From an uncultured Lachnospiraceae bacterium (GTDB lineage: Bacteria; Bacillota; Clostridia; Lachnospirales; Lachnospiraceae): DNA of 5,449 nt. The translations under genes were made by a program, and so were the position numbers. The stretch spans positions 1-5,449 of the forward strand of contig CACZSE010000257.1 of assembly GCA_902783735.1 (NCBI GenBank). The letters run 5' to 3'. Each line of letters starts with the position of its first letter. Position 1 is the stretch's first letter. Below the pieces are notes generated by a model that saw only the letters and a program-made list of their open reading frames with translations, did no database searches and was not told where the DNA came from. Positions 1 through 5,449 of this stretch are shown one piece after another.

Positions 1-251
1 AGCTGCAACCTTACGGCATTTGAATCAAGCTTGCCGGTTATTCTCGGATTTACCTTCGAATCTATCTTAAGACTGTCTCTGGGTATCTCTTTTAAAGCGG
101 TACCTATGAGCTTTTCACTCATGCCATCATTATAAACATAAGCTGTGTCGAGCTGATCATATCCCGCATCCAGATATTCACAAATAATATTCTTTACGTT
201 TTCCTCGAAGAGCTGCTCTCCGAATGTCATTGTTCCTAAAATAATGTTCAC
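1..251 (-). CDS. Aldo/keto reductase, AKR7-like (5' part only; runs off the window)
   Basis: Reading the minus strand from a GTG at 249-251 gives 83 codons that continue past position 1. The opening strand (VNIILGTMTFGEQ) is the first barrel strand of aldo/keto reductases, and the following segment (GYDQLDTAYVYNDGMSE) is the family's NADPH-dependent reductase active-site signature. Three of the four catalytic residues are visible: Asp35, Tyr40 and Lys66; the His would lie just beyond the window. The wording resembles the AKR7 (aflatoxin-aldehyde-reductase-type) group, which reduces aldehydes or ketones in the cytoplasm. GTG is preferred over the ATG at 228-230 (codon 8) because starting there would remove the first strand, and an AAAGG ribosome site lies 10 nt before the GTG. 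It follows the upstream glycosyltransferase by 13 nt, so it is co-transcribed. Its substrate is unknown. Reduction of a keto sugar or small aldehyde for the polysaccharide is a guess from context. Confidence 0.88.
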   Translation of the reverse strand, partial: MNIILGTMTFGEQLFEENVKNIICEYLDAGYDQLDTAYVYNDGMSEKLIGTALKEIPRDSLKIDSKVNPRITGKLDSNAVRLQ

Positions 252-261
252 GTTCTTTATA

Positions 262-266
262 CCTTT
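262..266 (-). promoter_or_regulatory. Ribosome binding site of the aldo/keto reductase
   Basis: AAAGG on the minus strand, 10 nt before the GTG at 249-251. It overlaps the TAA stop (265-267) of the preceding glycosyltransferase. This supports the GTG over the in-frame ATG seven codons later, whose nearest purine run sits only about 3 nt upstream. The stop/ribosome-site overlap suggests translational coupling. Confidence 0.6.
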
Positions 267-1392
267 ATTTTATAAATTTCTCATATAAATAATAAAACAA
301 TGCATCTATCGGCTGCATATCGCATACTTCATATTTAATGATCCTGTAATGCTGTTCCCGATTCTTAGCCTTTTTAAGTTTCTTTTTCATATCATAGAGT
401 AGTATACCCTCTCCGTGAACATTGTTATATATGTTCAACTCATAGGGTTTCATCTCCAAGCCGTATGACTCTACCACCTCATAAGGCAGGATTGCCGAAC
501 TAATGCAAATATCATACTTCTCTCTGCTATTCTTCAGACCGTAAAAGTCCACACAAACTTTTTTGTTCAATTTATCTTCAAGATATTTTTGAAGCTTAAT
601 ATTGTCTCCAAAATCATCATATTGCGCCAAGTCATCCAAATTACCAAGCGACCATTTCTTATTCCCATATAAAAGAGGCTGTTGAAATGAATTGCTGTTC
701 AATACCATATGTGTGCCGGCGTCGTTAAAATTTGTAGATAATGAAATATATGGTGTTATTACCCAATAGTCATGAGTGTCGATAAAGTGATTAAAATACT
801 TACACCAGCTGTTTTTCCACGAATAGATCACGCTTGGAACTTCATCGGATGGTTCCAATTCTCCGTTGTTGGTCTGATACCATTCTTTAAAATTCTTCCA
901 TCGGCTTCCGATAACACATTCTCCCCATGATTCATTCTTTTTTGATGCATAAACATCATAGCCCGTACTAACCGGCTCAAAGCTTCTATTAGCAAAGCCA
1001 TTCCATTTGGGGCTGTATAAAGCTATAGACATAACCCTTGGGTCGTTATCATAAAATCTTAAACACTCACAGACATAATCATAGAAGAAGGGAGATACAA
1101 CTATATCATCCTCTAAAACTATAGCGGCATCATATTCCATAGAATAATCAAAACACGATATCACATGTTTTTTCAGTCCCTGGTTCTCCTCAAACGTCCT
1201 TACTTTCTTTTCACCATATTTCCATACGAAATCATTGGCATACTTTTCAACCTCATCAGTTCCGCTATTATCGATACTTATTATCAGCGGAACTTCTTCA
1301 GGATAAAAAGCATTATTCAGCGAAGTTAAAAGTCGCTCTATAGATTTTACCCTATTATATCCTACAACTACGATTACCGGATTATACTTCAT
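265..1392 (-). CDS. GT-A fold glycosyltransferase, GT2 / GnT-I-like
   Basis: A 375-residue soluble protein with no membrane segment, predicted to transfer a sugar from a nucleotide-sugar donor in the cytoplasm. Residues 6-14 (VIVVVGYNR) form the first Rossmann strand of the GT-A nucleotide-binding half, and residues 37-43 (IISIDNS) match the donor-contacting aspartate strand. LEDD at 93-96 is the metal-binding DXD equivalent; this EDD form, followed by VSPFFYDY, is typical of the GnT-I (GT13)-like branch and its bacterial relatives rather than classical GT2 enzymes, which usually have DDD or DXD. Further group features are SWGE (155-158) and a conserved-looking NFNDAGTHM stretch (221-229). 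Residues from about 285 to the end form a less recognisable, lysine-rich tail. The ATG overlaps the end of the upstream GT4 gene by 11 nt and has a GAAGGG ribosome site, so the two are translationally coupled. Family assignment is strong; donor and acceptor cannot be read from sequence. Confidence 0.88.
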   Translation of the reverse strand: MKYNPVIVVVGYNRVKSIERLLTSLNNAFYPEEVPLIISIDNSGTDEVEKYANDFVWKYGEKKVRTFEENQGLKKHVISCFDYSMEYDAAIVLEDDIVVSPFFYDYVCECLRFYDNDPRVMSIALYSPKWNGFANRSFEPVSTGYDVYASKKNESWGECVIGSRWKNFKEWYQTNNGELEPSDEVPSVIYSWKNSWCKYFNHFIDTHDYWVITPYISLSTNFNDAGTHMVLNSNSFQQPLLYGNKKWSLGNLDDLAQYDDFGDNIKLQKYLEDKLNKKVCVDFYGLKNSREKYDICISSAILPYEVVESYGLEMKPYELNIYNNVHGEGILLYDMKKKLKKAKNREQHYRIIKYEVCDMQPIDALFYYLYEKFIK

Positions 1393-2533
1393 TCTTATTA
1401 CCCTTCAAACAACATTTATAGACTTTAGAAACCTTTTCGGCACATGTTACTACCGAAAACGTCTCCGCTCGTTTTCTTCTTTGTAGTCCACCTTCAGCGA
1501 TCATTTCTCGATTGTTGATATAATATTTCATGCACTCAGCCAGTTCGTCTGTATTTCCTGCTTCGTATGTCAGTCCCAAATCTCCCAATATCTCCTCTGT
1601 GGCACCGTTTCGGCTTCCGATCACGGCCATATAATTGGCCAGATACTCAATGGTAACACGTCCTAAAGCTTCGGAATATGATGCCATTATGCCACATTCC
1701 ATGTCCTTAAGTACTTCATTAACATTCTCTTTATAACCATCAAAGAACACATGACCGCCAAGATGATCGTCAGTTACATATGATCTTATCCTTGAAGCCT
1801 CAGCTCCGCGATCATCACCAACAATATGCAATTCAAACCCGTTATATCCCTCAGCGATCAGTTTGCTGCATGCCTTCACTGCATCGAACTGACCTTTTTC
1901 TTTTCTTATGGCTCCAACGATCACGAAACGAACATTTTCACTTTCAAATGCTTTTCTTTTATATTCATCGACAATCTGAACACCATCATATATTTGAAAA
2001 GTCTTTTCAATTCCGTATTTCAATTTTATGTATTTATCAATACTGTTCGAAATAGTAATTACATAACTGTTACTATATTTTTTTTGCAGTTCTTTTTTGC
2101 CGAATATGCTTTCCAGCCTGTAATCCTTTTCTCCATATTCTCTTATATGCCAGACATGCGGTATCCCAAGTCTTCTTGAAATATAATATCCGACATCAGT
2201 TATACTTGTATTGCTATGTACGATATCAATCCCTTTTCCTTTTCGTTTGATCTCTCTGAGAATATAAAAATATTCCCTGTATCTCATCAATCTTCTGGTG
2301 AACTTTCGTAGTATCTTAAACCGAGTTTGGATATTAATTGATGATATCCTGAATTCGTATGAGTAATAATCAATACTATATTTATCCAGAGTTTTTCCAA
2401 GATTGCCTGTTTTCCCATTTATCAAAACTACCGGCTCTGTATCGTAGTCGCGTTTTAAAGCCAGCATCAGATCAACCATACTACGATTCGCGCCATACAT
2501 ATCAGCGTAATTTGTTATAAACAAAACTCTCAT
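1382..2533 (-). CDS. GT4-family glycosyltransferase (GT-B fold)
   Basis: A 383-residue soluble protein of typical GT4 length, predicted to be a retaining transferase using a nucleotide-sugar donor at the cytoplasmic membrane face. N-terminal acceptor-binding half: MRVLFITNYADMYGANRSM (1-19), with the GAN/RS loop usual after the first strand, then VHSNTS (105-110) and HIREYGE (129-135). The linker into the second Rossmann half carries IYDGV (181-185), a variant of the common IYNGV. The donor-binding half has VGAIRKEKGQ (206-215), HIVGDD (236-241) and the EX7E motif, Glu288 and Glu296, in SEALGRVTIEYLA; GSRNGATEEI (306-315) is the usual loop around the donor. Residues 71-102 are very rich in Arg and Lys, a plausible membrane-surface contact. 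The gene begins 31 nt after the GT-D-like gene and overlaps the next gene by 11 nt. Family call is secure; sugar specificity is unknown. Confidence 0.93.
   Translation of the reverse strand: MRVLFITNYADMYGANRSMVDLMLALKRDYDTEPVVLINGKTGNLGKTLDKYSIDYYSYEFRISSINIQTRFKILRKFTRRLMRYREYFYILREIKRKGKGIDIVHSNTSITDVGYYISRRLGIPHVWHIREYGEKDYRLESIFGKKELQKKYSNSYVITISNSIDKYIKLKYGIEKTFQIYDGVQIVDEYKRKAFESENVRFVIVGAIRKEKGQFDAVKACSKLIAEGYNGFELHIVGDDRGAEASRIRSYVTDDHLGGHVFFDGYKENVNEVLKDMECGIMASYSEALGRVTIEYLANYMAVIGSRNGATEEILGDLGLTYEAGNTDELAECMKYYINNREMIAEGGLQRRKRAETFSVVTCAEKVSKVYKCCLKGNKNEV
1401..1406 (-). promoter_or_regulatory. Ribosome binding site of the GT-A gene, inside the GT4 gene
   Basis: GAAGGG on the minus strand, 8 nt upstream of the ATG at 1390-1392. 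It lies within the last codons of the upstream GT4 glycosyltransferase, whose stop is at 1382-1384. It fixes the start of the 375-residue protein and fits the 11-nt overlap between the genes. Confidence 0.65.
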
Positions 2534-2544
2534 TTTATCTTATG

Positions 2545-2550
2545 CCTTTT
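2545..2550 (-). promoter_or_regulatory. Probable ribosome binding site of the GT4 gene
   Basis: AAAAGG on the minus strand, 11 nt before the ATG at 2531-2533, in the 31-nt gap after the GT-D-like gene. The spacing is a little long, so the match is moderate. This gap is the largest intergenic space in the window, and I see no hairpin followed by a T-run in it. Confidence 0.45.
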
Positions 2551-2564
2551 CTGTACCGGCAGGA

Positions 2565-3431
2565 TTACCAGTAACAACCATCCTCAACTTTATAGTAAGA
2601 ATCTGTTTTTTCTTTTTCCGATGGTCTTGTCCAATAATCATTAAAAAATCTGTTCACACGGTCGACGTTTTCCCATCTCTTACCGATTATGCCAAAAAAA
2701 AGTTGCAGACATCCGCCAACATATATAGCCTGCTTACCAAGACCTTTGATATATGCTGCCAAAGGAACACCATAAGCTCCGCAACCCAGCAACGCTATAT
2801 CAAAATCCATACTTCCGATATCTTCTTTCATTTTGTTTAAAGCATCAAACCAGGTTTTAAAACCTGTTGCTCCCTGCCCTCCTATAGACTGAACGGATTT
2901 ATATGTTATGAGTTTGAAATCAGGCAGATTTATTTTATTATTTATGAGAAAAATATGGTCTTTCTTTTGATATTGCTCTTCTATAGTTGTCGAAAACGGA
3001 TTTACGACCAAAACCCTCTTGTCTTTCAAAGCACTATACCACGAGACATCGTCATAAGTAATATCAAAAACCGAGGCCGGAAAACAATATTTCAGGCAAT
3101 TATCGACCATCAAATAATCTTCTTCAGACTTCCAATGAAATGCGCCAAAAAGATCGATATCATTTATTGCAGTCTTATACTGTTCACAAAATCTCTTTAT
3201 ATATAAAACATTTTTAGGGAAAAATCCCGCATTTATACATATGTTGTTACTATATATCCGAAAATCTCTAACACTACTGAGGGGATGGTCATATGCTCGT
3301 ATTGTACCAAGCTCCGTTTCACCCACTCTTGCTGCCATAAAAGGGTTTCCGCTGTTTATATATGAGATTATCTCATCATTGGCTTCTTTTATTGTCAGGT
3401 AATCAACACCTGCATACTTTCTCTTATCCAC
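2565..3431 (-). CDS. GT-D-fold-like glycosyltransferase domain protein
   Basis: A 288-residue soluble protein without signal peptide or membrane segments. Residues 30-42 (PFMAARVGETELG) align by eye with the R-x-G-D-x-E-L block of GT-D glycosyltransferases (the DUF1792 group and its GT-D-like relatives), whose DXE motif binds metal and donor; here it reads Glu38-Thr-Glu40. A second block (about 134-154: LKDKRVLVVNPFSTTIEEQY) and a glycine-rich third block (211-253, including LLGCGAYGVPLAAYIK and GKRW) also match my memory of this family. Such proteins usually occur in capsule and wall-glycan loci. The start is a GTG with GAGAG 6 nt upstream; the coding frame opens 11 nt after the GT-C gene ends. 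It lies between glycosyltransferases, which supports a glycan role. Catalytic activity, donor and acceptor are inferred only; it could instead be a non-catalytic partner. Confidence 0.72.
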   Translation of the reverse strand: MDKRKYAGVDYLTIKEANDEIISYINSGNPFMAARVGETELGTIRAYDHPLSSVRDFRIYSNNICINAGFFPKNVLYIKRFCEQYKTAINDIDLFGAFHWKSEEDYLMVDNCLKYCFPASVFDITYDDVSWYSALKDKRVLVVNPFSTTIEEQYQKKDHIFLINNKINLPDFKLITYKSVQSIGGQGATGFKTWFDALNKMKEDIGSMDFDIALLGCGAYGVPLAAYIKGLGKQAIYVGGCLQLFFGIIGKRWENVDRVNRFFNDYWTRPSEKEKTDSYYKVEDGCYW

Positions 3432-3437
3432 TATATT

Positions 3438-3442
3438 CTCTC
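3438..3442 (-). promoter_or_regulatory. Ribosome binding site supporting a GTG start for the GT-D-like gene
   Basis: GAGAG on the minus strand, 6 nt upstream of the GTG at 3429-3431 and directly after the TAA stop (3443-3445) of the GT-C gene. A stronger-looking GGAG (3446-3449) lies 14 nt from the GTG, too far for normal use. Confidence 0.5.
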
Positions 3443-5251
3443 TTACTCCGTATCAGTGTCTGTAACCTGAAGATCTTTTTTCAAGTCATAAATGTATACC
3501 GGAATATCCCCTAAAACTCCATTCTCGTAGACAGGGATCGGCTCATATCCATATTGATCGAACATACTTAAATATTCATCAGAAATGCTGCAATCCCAAA
3601 CCAGCCAGTATTTCTTTTCATCGCTAAAGTCATCATAATCATGATAATAATTCTCTACCCCGGGGAGATAATACCTCAACCCGGTTCTGTATAAATGCAG
3701 ATCGTTAGTAACTATTGTATCATTCTTTCCGATGTATTCTATCAAAGCTGATTGCGTCTCCAAACATCTTGCATTGTTGTCCTTTTCTTCCGAATACACA
3801 AATATATAGTTAGGAATACATGAGATCAGGGTCAGGATCAAAACTGCTGCTGCCAGGATCTTACTTGATGGCAATTCTGATATGACTATTGATAAGATCA
3901 GCCATATCACAACTGAAACCGGATATAAATATCTTGGCAAAAAAGCCGGATGGATAAAAATTGAGATCACAAATCCGAGTATCATGGTTCCAAAGGCTGA
4001 GAAAATACCGTATAATAACCACTCTGTTACTACAGACAGTTTCCCGGTTCCATTGCTTAAGACCAGATTTATTATCTTTTCTTCTTTTTCAAGCTTGACA
4101 TACTCTTTTTCTCTGACCACAAGAAAGATCATAACAACGACAAATATGATCATCATTATGGTTGAATATGGCTTCCATCCTTCTCTACCCGAATCAAAGA
4201 AAAACAAAAGGCATTCTTTGAATGTCGGAATGGTTGATATCCAAAAGTCATCAGCCGTTCTTTCAAACGTTTTAACCATTGAGAAAAGCCATGGACAATA
4301 ACCCAATATTGTTGCCAAAAAGGTAACAACTACAGTTTTTCTCATCTTCCTGTTTTTTATCGCTTTTACAAGAAGTACAAGATAAAAAAACGCTACGGCA
4401 AACAGGGCATAATAGTGGCTATATGCAGCCCCCAGCGAAGCAAGTGTAAAAACAAGATATCCTTTTTTGCTTTCGGGCTCGGAGAGAATAAGTAATAATC
4501 CCCAATATGCCAATAATACCAGCAGTTCTGCCAAAGCATACATTCTCACTTCAACATTGAATACCGTTGATTCATTTAAAAATGTCGAAAAAAGCATCAA
4601 CAGCACTGCCGGGATCTTACCGAATCTTTTCGAAACAAAAGTCAACGAAAACAATACTATCAATATGTATGGTATAAGGGCAGACAGGTGATACACCCAG
4701 CCACAGTCTTTTATCAGATGCGTAAGCCCCATTAAAAATATATAATATAACGGCGGATGTACATCTGATGCTGTTTCAGCCAGCATATCGCCAATTGTCA
4801 TCCTTGAAAGCCATATTGAATAAGTCTCGTCTCCCCAAAAGTAATTATCAAATATCCTGCTGAAATTGAGTAGTATTAAACATATCCCAACTGTCCAGAT
4901 TGCAATCTTGTACTTCTTTTCAGATATGCAATGATCCTTCTTTTCAAATTTAACTACTTTAATCTTTATTCTGTCTTTAAAACTGTAATATATCCAGGGA
5001 ATAACAACTCCAAAGCAAATTGACAACAGAATATATTTACATGGAAAGCTAGTGTACTTACACAGATCCTCTGTCAGATTCCCCGAATATCCAAACAGTA
5101 ATGTCAATACCGCCATGTCAGCCGTATTAATATACAAAACCGCTGCTGCATATATCGCTATCAATTTTTTCAGGTTATAGTCATTATTCCTGCCGGAAAT
5201 ATATATGCTCATCAAGTATGATGGCAGAAACAAACATATGAATGCTATCAT
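3443..5251 (-). CDS. GT-C membrane glycosyltransferase, GT39/ArnT-like (PMT_2-type)
   Basis: A 602-residue membrane protein with roughly 14 hydrophobic segments, predicted to transfer a sugar from a polyprenyl-phosphate carrier on the outer membrane face. Diagnostic GT-C features: an acidic pair in the first large external loop (WGDE, 139-142; Asp141-Glu142), the DVHPPLYY block (163-170), EVRMYAL (234-240), SHYY (278-281) and FLPRYLYP (437-444), the late arginine motif often seen in such transferases. Residues 1 to about 113 hold about three extra membrane spans before the canonical first helix (about 114-131). Residues 485-602 form a non-membrane C-terminal domain rich in Asp and Tyr. The ATG at 5249-5251 is the first start after an in-frame TAA three codons upstream; its ribosome site is weak. 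It starts 19 nt after the TPP-enzyme gene. A Wzy polymerase was considered, but the loop motifs favour GT-C. The sugar carried is unknown. Confidence 0.87.
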   Translation of the reverse strand: MIAFICLFLPSYLMSIYISGRNNDYNLKKLIAIYAAAVLYINTADMAVLTLLFGYSGNLTEDLCKYTSFPCKYILLSICFGVVIPWIYYSFKDRIKIKVVKFEKKDHCISEKKYKIAIWTVGICLILLNFSRIFDNYFWGDETYSIWLSRMTIGDMLAETASDVHPPLYYIFLMGLTHLIKDCGWVYHLSALIPYILIVLFSLTFVSKRFGKIPAVLLMLFSTFLNESTVFNVEVRMYALAELLVLLAYWGLLLILSEPESKKGYLVFTLASLGAAYSHYYALFAVAFFYLVLLVKAIKNRKMRKTVVVTFLATILGYCPWLFSMVKTFERTADDFWISTIPTFKECLLFFFDSGREGWKPYSTIMMIIFVVVMIFLVVREKEYVKLEKEEKIINLVLSNGTGKLSVVTEWLLYGIFSAFGTMILGFVISIFIHPAFLPRYLYPVSVVIWLILSIVISELPSSKILAAAVLILTLISCIPNYIFVYSEEKDNNARCLETQSALIEYIGKNDTIVTNDLHLYRTGLRYYLPGVENYYHDYDDFSDEKKYWLVWDCSISDEYLSMFDQYGYEPIPVYENGVLGDIPVYIYDLKKDLQVTDTDTE

Positions 5252-5270
5252 AACTGCTTAATACGACAGA

Positions 5271-5449
5271 TCACAAATGTGCTGCTTCGTACTCCTCTCT
5301 GCTCAAAAACGGATACATATCATCTATCTCAGGAGATACCATTGTTCCGTCATCTAAACGTTTGGATGAGAGCTTGGGCTCAAAATTCTGTTTCTCATCC
5401 ACTATCACTTCACAGAGTACCGGCCCGCCGGTTTCAAGAACAGACTTTG
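5271..5449 (-). CDS. TPP-dependent acetolactate-synthase-like enzyme (C-terminal end only)
   Basis: The last 58 codons of a gene that begins beyond the window, ending at TGA 5271-5273. The segment TGGPVLCEVIVDEKQNFEPK (residues 6-25 of the visible part) is the final strand and loop of the C-terminal TPP-binding domain of acetolactate-synthase/pyruvate-decarboxylase-type enzymes. It is followed by LSSKRLDDGTMVSPEIDDMYPFLSR (written as LSSKRLDDGTMVSPEI then DDMYPFLSR), a tail I associate with the IlvB-like proteins found in polysaccharide loci rather than housekeeping IlvB. Known relatives there, such as YerE of yersiniose synthesis, add a two-carbon unit to a keto sugar to make a branched-chain sugar. 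Whether this protein does so is inference, since its catalytic region is outside the window. It reads straight into the GT-C gene, 19 nt away. A housekeeping acetolactate synthase is possible but less likely here. Confidence 0.8.
   Translation of the reverse strand, partial: KSVLETGGPVLCEVIVDEKQNFEPKLSSKRLDDGTMVSPEIDDMYPFLSREEYEAAHL

Noticed and set aside
228..230. ATG as the start of the aldo/keto reductase
   Set aside because: It would delete the first beta-strand (NIILGT) conserved in the family, and its spacing to a ribosome site is too short; the GTG at 249-251 has a well-placed AAAGG.
1826..2179. Plus-strand open frame of 117 codons (and an overlapping 91-codon one at 1780-2055)
   Set aside because: Both lie wholly inside the GT4 gene on the opposite strand, have low-complexity Phe/Ser-rich translations, and match no family I know. 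The minus-strand frame has clear GT4 motifs throughout.
2534..2564. Possible terminator or internal promoter in the largest intergenic gap
   Set aside because: The 31 nt hold no stable hairpin followed by a T-run, and no paired -35/-10 boxes that I could defend.
2955..3206. Plus-strand open frame of 83 codons
   Set aside because: It is the shadow of the GT-D-like gene, with no recognisable protein feature and no ribosome site.
3882..4301. Plus-strand open frame of 139 codons
   Set aside because: It is antisense to membrane helices of the GT-C gene. The Ser/Thr/Ile-rich translation is what the complement of hydrophobic codons produces; no ribosome site or domain was seen.
4467..4691. Plus-strand open frame of 74 codons
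   Set aside because: It is antisense within the GT-C gene, Asn/Ser-rich, with no domain or supporting signal.
3443..5251. O-antigen/capsule polymerase (Wzy) as identity of the multi-span protein
   Set aside because: The Asp-Glu pair after the first core helix, DVHPPLYY, EVRMYAL and PRYLYP are GT-C (GT39/PMT_2-like) features; Wzy proteins lack this set.
1..5449. Mobile elements, CRISPR arrays, tRNA or rRNA genes, riboswitches
   Set aside because: Nearly every base is in an intact protein gene. No terminal inverted repeats, regularly spaced repeats or structured-RNA signatures were found by eye.

Overview
This AT-rich window is one densely packed block of six genes, all on the minus strand, so transcription runs from the high-coordinate end to the low-coordinate end. 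It looks like the interior of a surface-polysaccharide (capsule, exopolysaccharide or wall glycan) locus of a low-GC Gram-positive bacterium. A Lachnospiraceae/Clostridia member of the Butyrivibrio or Roseburia type is my best guess. That guess rests only on base composition, codon flavour and the general look of the proteins; no marker gene is present.

Layout in order of transcription: (1) the last 58 codons of a thiamine-pyrophosphate-dependent, acetolactate-synthase-like enzyme (5271-5449, start outside the window); (2) a 602-residue multi-membrane-span GT-C glycosyltransferase of the GT39/ArnT-like type (3443-5251); (3) a 288-residue protein resembling GT-D-fold glycosyltransferases (2565-3431, GTG start); (4) a 383-residue GT4-type GT-B glycosyltransferase (1382-2533); (5) a 375-residue GT-A glycosyltransferase with the LEDD signature of the GT2/GnT-I-like group (265-1392); (6) the first 83 codons of an AKR7-like aldo/keto reductase (1-251, GTG start, end outside the window). 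Junctions are 19 nt, 11 nt, 31 nt, an 11-nt overlap and 13 nt. There is no room for a terminator or a substantial promoter, so this is almost certainly part of a single transcript. No non-coding stretch longer than 31 nt exists.

How the genes may work together (inference): the cytoplasmic transferases (GT-A, GT-B, GT-D-like) would each add a sugar to a lipid-linked oligosaccharide. The GT-C protein would add a further residue outside the membrane from a polyprenyl-phosphate-sugar donor. The two bracketing metabolic genes could help make an unusual, for example branched-chain or deoxy, sugar donor. Flippase, polymerase, initiating transferase and nucleotide-sugar genes are not in the window and would be expected on either side. 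No mobile element, RNA gene, CRISPR array or broken gene was seen.
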